DNA from: Collinsella sp. AM34-10
GTDB taxonomy: Bacteria; Actinomycetota; Coriobacteriia; Coriobacteriales; Coriobacteriaceae
Reading direction: 5' to 3'
Length of the DNA stretch: 53,958 nucleotides
NCBI RefSeq assembly: GCF_003469185.1
Contig: NZ_QSIL01000003.1
Span: forward strand, 233,601 to 287,558
Made by a program: the position numbers and the translations under genes. This document shows, one piece after another, positions 16,555-25,282 of this stretch. Below the pieces are notes generated by a model that saw only the letters and a program-made list of their open reading frames with translations, ran no database searches and was not told where the DNA came from. How positions within the stretch are numbered: position 1 is the stretch's first letter; the number at the start of each line of letters is the position of its first letter.

Positions 16555-16885
16555 GACGCGGCAGCGTGTTGCCTTGGTGACTAGATGCGAAAGGTCCAAG
16601 GCTGCACGAATCGAAGGGACGGCGATAGTTCTATGATTCGTTCCACCTCGCGTGCTCGGTGGAACTTTCGGCAAAAACTACGATAACACCTGTACGTTAC
16701 TTTTATGGACGAAAGAGGATTTGCGGGCGCGTTTAATCGGTAAGCGCCATGTTTATACCACTTGCAGAATTGCTGTGGTAAAACTCTTGACAGTTTTATC
16801 AATTAGCGTTTCTAGATTGTTAGGTTGACGTTTGGTAAAACGTATTTAGCAGGTTGTTTACCTTTTGACATCGAAAGGCTCGTTT
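16555..16885. promoter_or_regulatory. divergent control region between glgB and the HAD gene
   Basis: The region contains GGTAAAACT (16777-16785) facing AGTTTTATC (16792-16800), i.e. an inverted repeat that encloses a TTGACA (16787-16792). A second box GGTAAAACG lies at 16834-16842. A further pair TACCAC/GTGGTA (about 16756-16780) lies beside it. A plus-strand promoter TTGACA with a weak -10 (TTCTAG, 16810-16815) and a minus-strand promoter TTACCA-18-TATAAA are plausible. A TTCCACC/GGTGGAA hairpin sits near 16640-16662. Repressor identity unknown; the boxes resemble those upstream of the GH13-GH77 gene. Confidence 0.45.
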
Positions 16886-17575
16886 ATGGACCACATCGCC
16901 GCCCCAAGTGTCGCTTTTATTTTCGATTGCGACGGCACGCTGGTTAATAGCACCCCCGTTTGGGCCTATGCCCAGCCCGAGTTGCTGCACCGCCACGGGG
17001 TTGACGTGACGGTCGATGATTTTGCCCAGTTTGAGCATTTATCGCTCGAGGACGAGTGCCAGGCCTACCACGACACCTGGGGCATTGGCGAAAATGGCGA
17101 GGAGCTCTACCGCGAGCTGAGCGACATCCTGATCGATGGTTACTCCAAGGTGCCGCCCCGTGAGGGTCTGCTTGCATTTTTGAAACAGGCACAGGAGGCC
17201 GGTATTGCCATGTGCGTGGCCACGTCCACTCCGGCCGAGCTGGTTACGTCTGCGCTTGCGGGCGCCGGGCTCGATGCCTACATGGAGTTTGTTACCACCA
17301 CGGGCGAGGCGGGACGCTCCAAGCAGTTCCCTGATGTGTACGAGCTGGCGCTGCGCCGTCTGGAGGAGCGCCATGGGCACAAGTTTGAGCGTGCATGGGT
17401 GTTTGAGGACGCCGTCTTTGGCCTTAAGAGCTCTGGCACTGCCGGCTTTAAGCGCGTGGGCATTTATGATCCACACGGACGCATGGAGCGCGACGAGGTT
17501 CGCGACAACTGCGACATCTTTATCGATAGCTATGAGGACCTTGATTTGGCCCGCGTGCTTTCGTTTGAGGGATAG
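16886..17575 (+). CDS. HAD-family phosphatase, beta-phosphoglucomutase-like
   Basis: A 229-residue haloacid dehalogenase hydrolase. Motif I is FDCDGTLVNS, motif II is in CVATSTPAEL, and motifs III/IV are in GRSKQFPDVY and VFEDAVFGLKSS. The alpha-helical cap between motifs I and II marks it as subfamily I, like phosphoglycolate phosphatase or beta-phosphoglucomutase. Substrate is not determinable from sequence; a sugar phosphate would fit the glycogen neighbours. The ATG at 16886 has AAAGG seven bases upstream. A TTG at 16865 is in frame but lacks a site. Nine bases separate it from the next gene, so they are likely an operon. Confidence 0.87.
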   Translation: MDHIAAPSVAFIFDCDGTLVNSTPVWAYAQPELLHRHGVDVTVDDFAQFEHLSLEDECQAYHDTWGIGENGEELYRELSDILIDGYSKVPPREGLLAFLKQAQEAGIAMCVATSTPAELVTSALAGAGLDAYMEFVTTTGEAGRSKQFPDVYELALRRLEERHGHKFERAWVFEDAVFGLKSSGTAGFKRVGIYDPHGRMERDEVRDNCDIFIDSYEDLDLARVLSFEG

Positions 17576-17584
17576 GCGAGAGCT

Positions 17585-18226
17585 GTGGCTTGCAAGGTAT
17601 TGGTGGTCTGCGGCTCGCCCGTGGTAGCGAGCGCGGATCTGCTACGTCAGCTGGCGGGGAAGTGCGACCACGTTGTCGCCGTGGACCGTGGGCTCGACGC
17701 GTTGTTGAACGCCGGTCTGGGCTGCGATGTGTATGTGGGAGATGCCGACACGGTGAGCGACGCGGGTCGCGCACTGGTCGATGCCGCCACCGACTTTGAA
17801 GTTGAGCGTCACGACCCCTACAAGGACTATACCGATCTGGCGCTGGCGCTCGATTCCGTCCGTCGTCGCTGGCCGGGTGCCGAAGTGGTTGTGACCTGCG
17901 CCACCGGTGGCCGTCCCGACATGGCCCTGTCCGTGCTGGGGCTGCTCGCGGGCTACGAGGACGCCCCCGTCTGGATCGCCGAGGACATGGTGGTCGCTCG
18001 CATCCTTCACGCAGGCGAGTCGTGGACCATCGAGGACGCCGAGGGCAAGACGTTCTCCATCATCGCCATAGCCCCCAACACCGAGGTAAGCGAACATGGC
18101 CTAGAGTGGGAGCTAGATCACAGCCCCCTAGGTCTGCTAGCCGACACAGGCATTAGCAACGTCGTCAGGTCAACAGCCACGATCCAAGTCCACACCGGCA
18201 CCGCCATCGCTTACCTCTACAAGTAA
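17585..18226 (+). CDS. thiamine diphosphokinase
   Basis: Transfers pyrophosphate from ATP to thiamine, giving the cofactor thiamine diphosphate. The 213-residue product has the family blocks VDRGLDALLNAGL, YVGDADTVSD, KDYTDLALAL and TGGRPDMALSVLGLL, which form the nucleotide and thiamine site. Length is normal. The start is GTG at 17585, nine bases after the HAD gene. Downstream, an 8-bp repeat TTATCCAC/GTGGATAA (18246-18253 and 18275-18282) may act as terminator. Confidence 0.9.
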   Translation: MACKVLVVCGSPVVASADLLRQLAGKCDHVVAVDRGLDALLNAGLGCDVYVGDADTVSDAGRALVDAATDFEVERHDPYKDYTDLALALDSVRRRWPGAEVVVTCATGGRPDMALSVLGLLAGYEDAPVWIAEDMVVARILHAGESWTIEDAEGKTFSIIAIAPNTEVSEHGLEWELDHSPLGLLADTGISNVVRSTATIQVHTGTAIAYLYK

Positions 18227-18300
18227 AGGCCATCGCATCAGGGTTTTATCCACCGTCCCAGGAAAACCCGTAAAGTGGATAATCAATCCAAAATTCCCCC

Positions 18301-18331
18301 TTGCATCTCAGCAAACATTCCCCTATAGTAT
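18301..18331 (+). promoter_or_regulatory. promoter of tRNA-Ala
   Basis: TTGCAT (18301-18306), a 17-base spacer and TATAGT (18324-18329), with transcription expected about 6-8 bases before the tRNA at 18343. The string ATAGTATCTC at this -10 recurs upstream of tRNA-Val at 52264-52273. Confidence 0.7.
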
Positions 18332-18342
18332 CTCCTCGTCAC

Positions 18343-18418
18343 GGGGGCGTAGCTCAGCTGGGAGAGCGCTTGACTGGCAGTCAAGAGGTCAGGGGTTCGA
18401 TCCCCCTCGTCTCCACCA
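18343..18418 (+). tRNA. tRNA-Ala (anticodon GGC)
   Basis: A 76-base cloverleaf. The acceptor stem GGGGGCG pairs with CGTCTCC with two G-U pairs. The D arm is GCTC...GAGC, the anticodon loop CTGGCAG holds GGC, and the T arm is AGGGG-TTCGATC-CCCCT. The CCA end is encoded. Confidence 0.97.
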
Positions 18419-18431
18419 TCGTGAAAGCAAG

Positions 18432-18455
18432 GCCACTCAATCGAGTGGCTTTTTT
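18432..18455 (+). terminator. terminator of tRNA-Ala
   Basis: GCCACTC-AATC-GAGTGGC stem-loop followed by TTTTTT: a textbook rho-independent terminator 14 bases after the tRNA. Confidence 0.93.
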
Positions 18456-18476
18456 ATTTGCAAAGTTTTGCCGGCA

Positions 18477-18511
18477 GCAGCAGTTGTCGCAAATTTTGCG
18501 ACAACTGCTGC
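18477..18511. repeat. perfect 17-bp palindrome
   Basis: GCAGCAGTTGTCGCAAA, one central T, then its exact reverse complement. It lies 22 bases after the tRNA-Ala terminator and has no T tract, so it looks more like a protein-binding site or REP-like hairpin than a terminator. Confidence 0.8.
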
Positions 18512-18967
18512 CCAAAAAGTTGCGCAATTACCTTCCCGGTTTTGTACAAAGTTTGTTAGCCAGACATAATAGTTTGAGCAATTCACGCCGCCAGCAATAC
18601 AACTCAGACAGTGCTCACTAACCCTCACACCCCCATAAACCTGCGGCAATGCGTGCGAGGCGGCGCGATATCTCCCATAACCACGGCAAATAAACAATAT
18701 GTTGCTCAACACACCCCAAAACGTATGGGCTACCTGCTGTGCTAGGATAACTAACGTTACATGGGTTCAACTGTGTTCACGGCTCCAACAAGCCGCAAAG
18801 CGCAGGGTCGATCAGCATCCGGCCGTAACGGCGGTGCCAGAAAAACCACGAGCTCCAATACAGTAGTCATGCAGCAATGCTTTGAATTGATTTGCGGTCA
18901 TTTATATTTCTGCAAGATATTCTAAGTGGGTCTGTCATGGCAAAATGCAGCAAGCACTTAAGCTGTT

Positions 18968-19061
18968 TGCGTGTGAGACAGTCGGTTGTTAATCATCCCC
19001 TGATTGTCTCACACGCAGCCAACTGTATGTGCTTTTGTCATTAAAACGATTGGTCACATAC
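18968..19061 (+). promoter_or_regulatory. tandem hairpins in the loaP leader
   Basis: TGCGTGTGAGACA (18968-18980) pairs perfectly with TGTCTCACACGCA (19005-19017). Next to it GTATGTG (19025-19031) pairs with CACATAC (19055-19061). There is no T run after them. LoaP proteins are known to bind RNA hairpins in leader transcripts; these are candidates by position only. Confidence 0.5.
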
Positions 19062-19219
19062 GGGCTGCGTCATACATACCGTTCACGGTGGGGCAGAGCC
19101 ACGTGCTTGTCTAACTGGGCTCAGGGTTTGAATATGGAGCGCCTTCGCGCACAAGCGCCCTGGCGTAGCCATACCCAAACCCCGTGAGCCACACGTAAGA
19201 CAGCAAGGGGGTGGTGCTC

Positions 19220-19765
19220 GTGTGGTATGTGATCCAGGTCATTAACGGTCGCGAAGACGTAATGCGCGAGCGCATCGAGCGCGTGGTGCCGGCTGGTGCC
19301 ATGCAGGAGCTCTTTTACCCCCAATTTCAAACCGAGATTAAAGTACACGGCGAATGGGTCAATACGACCAAGCCGCTCTTTCCCGGTTATCTTATCTGCG
19401 ATACGGCAGACCCCCGCACCGTGCAACAGTATCTGCTGCGCATGGACGACTTTGCCCGGGTGTTATCCCAGGACGGTCAGTTTGTGCCACTGGCAAAAGA
19501 AGAGGTCCAGCTTATTGGTGGCTTTACGCATAGGGGAGACCGCGTAGTGCCCATGAGTGAGGCCTTAAAAGACGGCGACCAGGTCTTAGTGACGGCAGGT
19601 CCGCTGCTGGGCCACGAGGGCCTTATCAAAACCATTAACAGACGCAAGAGCACTGCCTATTTGGAGCTCGATCTATGCGGCCGTCGCGTTACTACGCGCG
19701 TTGGCCTCGCGGTGCTTTCAAACGAGCAGCGCGCAATGCGAAACCTTAAAAAGGCGATCGCCTAG
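19220..19765 (+). CDS. loaP: transcription antiterminator LoaP (NusG paralogue)
   Basis: A 181-residue NusG-family protein. The N-terminal NGN domain starts with MWYVIQVINGRED and contains PLFPGYLICDT. A C-terminal KOW domain contains GDQVLVTAGPLLGHEGLIKTI. Specialised paralogues of this type, LoaP, ride on RNA polymerase and suppress terminators in long polysaccharide and antibiotic operons. Its place as first gene of a 17-gene capsule locus agrees. The GTG at 19220 gives the family start MWYVIQV and has AAGGGGG eight bases upstream. GTGs at 19211 and 19214 lie too close to that site. Confidence 0.9.
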   Translation: MWYVIQVINGREDVMRERIERVVPAGAMQELFYPQFQTEIKVHGEWVNTTKPLFPGYLICDTADPRTVQQYLLRMDDFARVLSQDGQFVPLAKEEVQLIGGFTHRGDRVVPMSEALKDGDQVLVTAGPLLGHEGLIKTINRRKSTAYLELDLCGRRVTTRVGLAVLSNEQRAMRNLKKAIA

Positions 19766-19852
19766 CTGCAGGCGGCTGTCTAACGGGATAGGGAGGATCC
19801 CCGGGGGCGGGGACGTAGACAACGGGATCAATAGGGAAGAGTAGAAGAGATT

Positions 19853-21733
19853 TTGAATACCGAATCTAAGAGCGCAAAGCAAAAGGGGAAGCTGAGTACC
19901 TTTGAGCCGTATGCGTTGATGGCATATGACATTGCGGCAACTTATATTGCTGTGTTTGTTGCATCGTGGGGAACGCAGCATTGGGCGACGCTCAGCGGAG
20001 CAGCCGGCGCATGCCCGGCTATTCTTGTGCTTGCGCTTGTTAACGTTGTCGTCTTTTGGTTCTTCCACATGTATAGCAGCCTTTGGCGCTATGCGAGCAT
20101 TTCCGAGGCTGGACGTATTGTTGCTGCTGTAACGGTAGGCTCAGTCATTGGCGATGTTATCTTTAACGTGTTATTTGGCAAGGGCATGACCCTTCGCGAG
20201 GACGTTATGGCATGGGCTGTCTTCCTCATTATTTGCGGAGGCGGACGCTTTGCGATTCGCGCCATTTATGGTAGCCAGCTCTGGCGCTTTAAAAGCAATT
20301 CCGATGCTCATCTCCCGCGTACGCTCATCGTAGGAGCAGGGGAGACCGGCTCTCTTTCCATCAAACGTATGCTCAACGGAGACCCCGATATGATCGGTGA
20401 TCCGGTTGCCGTAGTTGACGATGACCCCAATAAGCAAAACCAGCGTATTCATGACGTTAAGGTCTACGGTACTTGCGCCGATATCCCTACTATTGCGCAC
20501 GATTGCGAAGCAGAACAGATTGTCGTGGCAATTCCTAGCGCTACGCATGAAGAGCGTCAGCGTATCTATGACCTGTGCATGAAGACAGGTCTTAGGGTTC
20601 TCACGCTCCCCAATGTCCGCGATATTCCGCAGGATGGTGTAGGCAGGGTTGCTCTTCGTGAGGTCGAGATCAGCGACTTGCTTTCTCGTGAGGAGAAGTC
20701 TCTTGACCTTAACCAGATGGGCTATGTTACCGGTAAGCGCATTTTGGTCACGGGCGGCGGCGGATCTATTGGCTCAGAGCTTGTACGTCAGCTGCTTCCG
20801 GCAAAGCCTGCGCAAATCGTGTTGTTCGACATTTACGAGAACACTACCTATGAGCTGTATCACGACATCATCAAGACCGCTCATGATCAAGGAACTGATA
20901 TTCAAGTTTATATCGGCTCCATTACGCATCTCCCTGCGATTACCAAAGTCTTTGAGAAATACCATCCGCAAGTTGTTTTCCACGCTGCAGCCCACAAGCA
21001 CGTTCCTCTTATGGAACACAACGCCCGCGAGGCAATCGAGAATAACGTTTTTGGCACGCTCAACGTCGTGCGCCTTGCCGACAAGTACCAGTGCAGTCAC
21101 TATGTGCAGATTTCCACCGATAAGGCCGTTAATCCCACTAACGTAATGGGTGCCACCAAGCGTATGGACGAGATGATCGTTCAGTATTACGCGGCAAACA
21201 GTAAGACCATCTTTACGGCTGTTCGCTTTGGCAATGTTCTGGGTAGTCATGGATCGGTTATTCCGCTGTTTAAGCGCCAGCTTCGTGAGGGTGGCCCTAT
21301 CACCATTACGCACAAGGACATCACGCGTTACTTCATGACCATCCCCGAGGCTAGTAAGTTGGTCATTACTGCTGGTGCACTTGCTCATGGCGGCGAGATC
21401 TTTGTTCTGGACATGGGTGAGCCGGTCAAGATCTACGACCTTGCCATCAACCTTATTACGCTGAGCGGTCTTAAGCCTGGCATAGATATCCAGATCAAAG
21501 AGGTCGGCCTGCGTCCTGGCGAAAAGATGTACGAGGAGCTTCTTATGGACAACGAGCAGCTCCTGCCTACCGAGCATTCCGAGATTCGCATTTCCACAGC
21601 CGAGGCCGACAGGATGGAAGAGATCAAAGACAAGCTCGAGAAGCTTCATGACTGCCTCGACAAGGATAACGACACGGTTAAGTCCGTTCTCGCTGAGGTT
21701 GTACCTACATATCATCCGCAGTTTAACGATTAG
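19853..21733 (+). CDS. nucleoside-diphosphate sugar 4,6-dehydratase, membrane type (CapD/PglF/WbpM-like)
   Basis: Converts a UDP-HexNAc, usually UDP-GlcNAc, to the 4-keto-6-deoxy sugar. The 626-residue protein has about four N-terminal membrane helices, a first Rossmann-like domain with GAGETGSLSIKRML, then a dehydratase domain with VTGGGGSIGSELVRQL and STDKAVNPTNVMGATKR. The position of the usual catalytic Tyr is Met (NVMGATK), which is characteristic of this large dehydratase class. It starts with TTG at 19853, as no ATG precedes the membrane segment. The G/C-rich 87-base gap to loaP includes a CCCC...GGGG hairpin. It feeds the aminotransferase 15 bases downstream. Confidence 0.93.
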   Translation: MNTESKSAKQKGKLSTFEPYALMAYDIAATYIAVFVASWGTQHWATLSGAAGACPAILVLALVNVVVFWFFHMYSSLWRYASISEAGRIVAAVTVGSVIGDVIFNVLFGKGMTLREDVMAWAVFLIICGGGRFAIRAIYGSQLWRFKSNSDAHLPRTLIVGAGETGSLSIKRMLNGDPDMIGDPVAVVDDDPNKQNQRIHDVKVYGTCADIPTIAHDCEAEQIVVAIPSATHEERQRIYDLCMKTGLRVLTLPNVRDIPQDGVGRVALREVEISDLLSREEKSLDLNQMGYVTGKRILVTGGGGSIGSELVRQLLPAKPAQIVLFDIYENTTYELYHDIIKTAHDQGTDIQVYIGSITHLPAITKVFEKYHPQVVFHAAAHKHVPLMEHNAREAIENNVFGTLNVVRLADKYQCSHYVQISTDKAVNPTNVMGATKRMDEMIVQYYAANSKTIFTAVRFGNVLGSHGSVIPLFKRQLREGGPITITHKDITRYFMTIPEASKLVITAGALAHGGEIFVLDMGEPVKIYDLAINLITLSGLKPGIDIQIKEVGLRPGEKMYEELLMDNEQLLPTEHSEIRISTAEADRMEEIKDKLEKLHDCLDKDNDTVKSVLAEVVPTYHPQFND

Positions 21734-21748
21734 GGATAAGGAGCCAAG

Positions 21749-23002
21749 ATGGACATTAAACCCTTTGAGAACAAGGTTTGGCTTAGCTCGCCGACCATGC
21801 ACGGCGATGAGCTCAAATACGTTACCGAGGCATATGAGACTAACTGGATGTCAACGGTAGGCGAGAATATCAACGAAATCGAACGCCAAATGGCTGAAAA
21901 GATTGGTTGCGGCTATGCCGTTGCCCTTTCTTGTGGTACTTCTGCCTTGCATCTTGCCATGAAGCTTGCTGGAATTAAGCCCGGTGATGAGGTCCTTTGC
22001 AGCGATATGACGTTCGACGCAACGGTGAACCCAGTTGTTTACGAGGGCGGTGTCCCTGTATTTATCGATACCGAGCGAGACACTTGGAATATGGATCCCG
22101 TCGCTCTTGAAAAGGCCTTCGAACTGCATCCGACTGCAAAGGTCGTTGTGGCGGCGCATCTATACGGCACGCCTGGCAAAGTTGAAGAACTTCGTTCAAT
22201 TTGCGATGCGCACGGGGCCGTCCTTGTTGAGGATGCTGCTGAGTCACTTGGTGCCACGTATAAGGGTCGTCAGACCGGCACGTTTGGTGACATTAGCGCC
22301 ATTAGCTTTAACGGCAATAAGATCATTACCGGTTCCGCTGGTGGCATGCTTTTAACTGATAGTAAAGAGGCAGCCGATAAAACTCGCAAATGGTCGACCC
22401 AGTCGCGCGAAGCCGCTCCCTGGTACCAGCATGAGGAGCTTGGTTATAACTATCGCATGAGCAATGTAATTGCCGGTGTCGTGCGTGGCCAGATTCCGTA
22501 TCTGGAGGAGCATATTGCCCAAAAGAAGGCTATTTACATGCGTTACAAAGAGGGCTTTAAGGGTCTGCCGGTGAGCATGAACCCCTATGACCCTAACGTT
22601 TGTGAGCCTAACTTCTGGCTTTCTTGCATGCTGATTGATCCCGATGCGATGTGCAAACAGGTTCGTGGCGAGAGTGAGGCGCTTTACGTAAGCGAACCTG
22701 GAAAGAGCTGCCCCACCGAGATTCTTGAGGCTATTGCCGCCATTAACGCCGAGGGTCGTCCAATATGGAAGCCTATGCACATGCAGCCTATTTATCGCAT
22801 GAATGCTTTCGTGACGCGCGAGGGCAATGGTCGAGCTAAGACCAACGCGTATATTTCCGGCGGTGCAACGGGTACAGATGGCTTGCCTTTGGATATTGGC
22901 GCCGACATCTTCCATCGTGGTTTGTGTCTGCCCTCCGACAATAAGATGACTCCCGAGCAGCAGGACGTAATCATCGAAGTGATTAGGCGTTGTTTTGAGT
23001 AG
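21749..23002 (+). CDS. DegT/DnrJ/EryC1/StrS aminotransferase, first copy
   Basis: PLP-dependent sugar aminotransferase, 417 residues. It most likely aminates C4 of the 4-keto sugar made by the preceding dehydratase, as PglE does after PglF. ALSCGTSALHLAMKLAG is the cofactor phosphate site, and Lys in FNGNKIITGSAGG is the expected Schiff-base residue. GGATAAGGAGCC precedes the ATG. The stop overlaps the following gene by 8 bases. No PglD-type acetyltransferase is seen next to it, so the amino group may stay free or be modified by another enzyme of the locus. Confidence 0.92.
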   Translation: MDIKPFENKVWLSSPTMHGDELKYVTEAYETNWMSTVGENINEIERQMAEKIGCGYAVALSCGTSALHLAMKLAGIKPGDEVLCSDMTFDATVNPVVYEGGVPVFIDTERDTWNMDPVALEKAFELHPTAKVVVAAHLYGTPGKVEELRSICDAHGAVLVEDAAESLGATYKGRQTGTFGDISAISFNGNKIITGSAGGMLLTDSKEAADKTRKWSTQSREAAPWYQHEELGYNYRMSNVIAGVVRGQIPYLEEHIAQKKAIYMRYKEGFKGLPVSMNPYDPNVCEPNFWLSCMLIDPDAMCKQVRGESEALYVSEPGKSCPTEILEAIAAINAEGRPIWKPMHMQPIYRMNAFVTREGNGRAKTNAYISGGATGTDGLPLDIGADIFHRGLCLPSDNKMTPEQQDVIIEVIRRCFE

Positions 23003-23711
23003 GCTTGGTAACGAAACATTCTATCAGCGCTACGGCAAGAGGATGATTGACGTCACTCTGTCCTGTCTTCTCTTGGCGCTTTTTTGGTGGGTACTTGTCA
23101 TCGTGGCCGCTCTCGTACGCGTCAAACTTGGCGGGCCTGTGTTGTTCAAACAGCCACGGCCTGGTCGCGGTGAAAAGATTTTCGAACTATATAAGTTTCG
23201 AACGATGACGAACGAACGTGATGAGAATGGCAAGTTGCTTCCTGATAAAGTACGCCTTACCAAGTTTGGTAAGGCGCTTCGTGCAACAAGTCTCGATGAA
23301 CTGCCTGAAGTCTTCAACATCGTGAAGGGCGATATGTCGATTATTGGCCCAAGGCCACAACTTGTTCGGGATATGGTATTTATGACACCCGAGCAGAGAA
23401 AACGCCACATAGTAAGACCAGGCCTCTCAGGCCTCGCCCAGATTAACGGACGAAACGCCATCGCATGGGACGAAAAGCTCGCATACGACTTGAAGTACAT
23501 CGATCAGATTTCGTTAAGTGAAGATATTTCGATTTTCTTTAAAACGATTTTAAAGGCTTTCGTCAAACAGGAAGGAATAACCGAGGAAGGCATGGCCACG
23601 GCAGCTGATTTAGGCGATTACCTACTTTCAGTAGGAAGAGTGTCTCGTAACAAATATGATGCTCTTCAGATTCAGGCAAAACAATTGATTTCTGAAATGA
23701 GCGTGAAGTAA
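22995..23711 (+). CDS. initiating phosphoglycosyltransferase (bacterial sugar transferase, PglC-like)
   Basis: Transfers a sugar-1-phosphate to undecaprenyl phosphate, starting the repeat unit on the inner membrane. The 238-residue protein has an N-terminal membrane hairpin (LLLALFWWVLVIVAALV) after the YQRYGKRMID signature. The catalytic pair follows in SLDELPEVFN, and PRPQL is present. The start is TTG at 22995, inside the previous gene's end; a later ATG at 23041 would drop the conserved basic N-terminus. A TAATG overlap leads into the next gene. With the two genes upstream it makes a PglF-PglE-PglC type first-sugar module. Confidence 0.93.
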   Translation: MSRLGNETFYQRYGKRMIDVTLSCLLLALFWWVLVIVAALVRVKLGGPVLFKQPRPGRGEKIFELYKFRTMTNERDENGKLLPDKVRLTKFGKALRATSLDELPEVFNIVKGDMSIIGPRPQLVRDMVFMTPEQRKRHIVRPGLSGLAQINGRNAIAWDEKLAYDLKYIDQISLSEDISIFFKTILKAFVKQEGITEEGMATAADLGDYLLSVGRVSRNKYDALQIQAKQLISEMSVK

Positions 23712-24496
23712 TGACCACTGCTTGCAGCAACTTCGGTCTTGTTTCAATTGTAATGCCGGCATATAACTCTGAACCTTTCATTGATGAAAGCATCAGGAGC
23801 GTTCAGTCTCAAACTTACGGTGATTGGGAGCTCTTGATCGTTGATGACTGTTCTACCGACAAGACAATTTCAATCGCAAACGAAATCGCTCGTGGTGATT
23901 CTCGAATCCACGTTTTTCAAAATAAGCAAAACTCCGGCGCGGCTTATTCAAGAAATCGTGCACTACGAGAGGCCAAGGGTGATTGGATTGCATTTCTTGA
24001 CAGCGATGACTTATGGGATAAGGAAAAGTTAGCGAAGCAGCTTTCCTTTATGAGGGATAATCGGTGCGGGTTTTCCTATACAAAGTATGAGACTGTTGAC
24101 GAGAAAGGCAGGCCGCTTCAAAAGAGTTTTAGCGGGCCTGCTCGTATCGACAGGGTTGGTATGCGTTGTTACTGCTGGCCCGGGTGTTTAACGGTTATGT
24201 ATGACGCGCATATCGTTGGCGTTGTGCAAATCGCAAATCTTAAGAAGCACAATGACTACGCCATGTGGTTGAATGTAATTGATGTTGCCGATTGTTTGCT
24301 TTTACCAGAAGTGCTCGGTCGTTACCGCGTGAGATCTTCTTCCATTTCGCATGGGACGTCAAAATTAATCCAGGCCAAACATTTATATAAACTTTGGAAT
24401 AGCAGAGGATGCTTCAAGGCTACAGCTCTAGGTCATACAGCATTAAATATTGCTTGTTCTTTTTACAAGAAGATTAGATATGTTCATTCCTTTTGA
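23711..24496 (+). CDS. family 2 glycosyltransferase
   Basis: A 261-residue GT2 protein with the GT-A start LVSIVMPAYNSEPFIDESI, nucleotide-sugar DDCSTDKT and the DxD motif in FLDSDDLWDK. It adds a sugar to the lipid-linked repeat at the cytoplasmic face; donor unknown. The ATG shares bases with the previous stop (TAATG). From here base composition falls: this gene through the flippase is visibly A+T-richer than the genes upstream, which suggests separate acquisition of the middle of the locus. Confidence 0.9.
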   Translation: MTTACSNFGLVSIVMPAYNSEPFIDESIRSVQSQTYGDWELLIVDDCSTDKTISIANEIARGDSRIHVFQNKQNSGAAYSRNRALREAKGDWIAFLDSDDLWDKEKLAKQLSFMRDNRCGFSYTKYETVDEKGRPLQKSFSGPARIDRVGMRCYCWPGCLTVMYDAHIVGVVQIANLKKHNDYAMWLNVIDVADCLLLPEVLGRYRVRSSSISHGTSKLIQAKHLYKLWNSRGCFKATALGHTALNIACSFYKKIRYVHSF

Positions 24497-24507
24497 CGGG
24501 AGCCAAG

Positions 24508-25281
24508 ATGAGCGATCGCGTTGAGGTGCTTATTGCGGCTTTGGATTGTAATCCTGAGTCGCTTATAGATAAAATGAATATTCAGACAGACGCAATTGTC
24601 GCCAATCAATGTGACGAAAATAGGATTTATGACTTTAATGCGAACGAACATTGTATTAAAGTTTTGAACTTTAATGAACGCGGCGTAGGTCTTAACCGTA
24701 ATAATGCCCTGATGAGAGCTACTGCGGAGTATTGTCTCATTGCTGACGATGATATGGTCTATCTTGATGGATATGAAGAAATAGTTTTACGTGCTTTTAA
24801 AGAAAACCCTAATGCCGATGTCATTATTTTTAACTTAGAAGAGCCAATACCGCATCGTTTTATTAATAAGAAGAAATTTACGGTTGGATTTTTTAATTTT
24901 ATGCGCTACGGTGCGGCGAGAATGGCTATCAGATTAGATTCGATTCGGACAAACGGCGTGTTCTTCAATCTTTGTTTTGGTGGGGGAACTGATCATTCTC
25001 ATGGTGAGGACACGCTCTTCCTGGCTGATTGCCTAAAAAAGAAGCTACGCATCATTGCGGTACCAGATTACATAGCTTGTTTGACTGAAGAGCGAGAGTC
25101 AACGTGGGAACAAGGTAAGAATGAAAAATATCTTCGCGATCAATCTTTGCTCTTTTCTTTAATCGATAGCCGTAAATGGAAATTGTTGTGTTTACAAGAC
25201 GTAATTAGGCACGGTAATGAATTTACTGTTTCTCGGTTAAAAGCGCTAAAAATTATGTTAAATAACGGGCGGAGCATGTAA
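24508..25281 (+). CDS. glycosyltransferase, GT2-like
   Basis: A 257-residue protein with a GT-A-like layout: LIAALDCNP at the N-terminus, RNNALMRATAEYCLIADDDM with the DDD metal motif, and GGTDHSHGEDTLFL with a probable acceptor-side ED. The start at 24508 has GGGAG six bases upstream; an ATG at 24493 in the same frame overlaps the previous gene and lacks a site. Donor and linkage cannot be told from sequence. Strong A/T bias like its neighbours. Confidence 0.8.
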   Translation: MSDRVEVLIAALDCNPESLIDKMNIQTDAIVANQCDENRIYDFNANEHCIKVLNFNERGVGLNRNNALMRATAEYCLIADDDMVYLDGYEEIVLRAFKENPNADVIIFNLEEPIPHRFINKKKFTVGFFNFMRYGAARMAIRLDSIRTNGVFFNLCFGGGTDHSHGEDTLFLADCLKKKLRIIAVPDYIACLTEERESTWEQGKNEKYLRDQSLLFSLIDSRKWKLLCLQDVIRHGNEFTVSRLKALKIMLNNGRSM

Positions 25282-25282
25282 C

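Larger units (their letters stand above)
18456..19219 (+). promoter_or_regulatory. long gene-free leader before loaP
   Basis: About 760 bases without a convincing gene. It holds three strong inverted repeats, at 18477-18511, 18968-19017 and 19025-19061 (described separately). The promoter of the capsule operon probably lies in it, but I cannot place it confidently. No JUMPstart/ops string of RfaH type was found. A long untranslated leader fits a LoaP-controlled operon. Confidence 0.5.

Noticed and set aside
18456..19219. JUMPstart/ops element for RfaH
   Set aside because: No GGCGGTAGC-type string found; the NusG paralogue is of LoaP type.
21749..23002. First aminotransferase as the vioA/fdtB-type enzyme
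   Set aside because: It directly follows the UDP-sugar dehydratase and precedes the PglC-like transferase, so the PglE-like role is the better fit.
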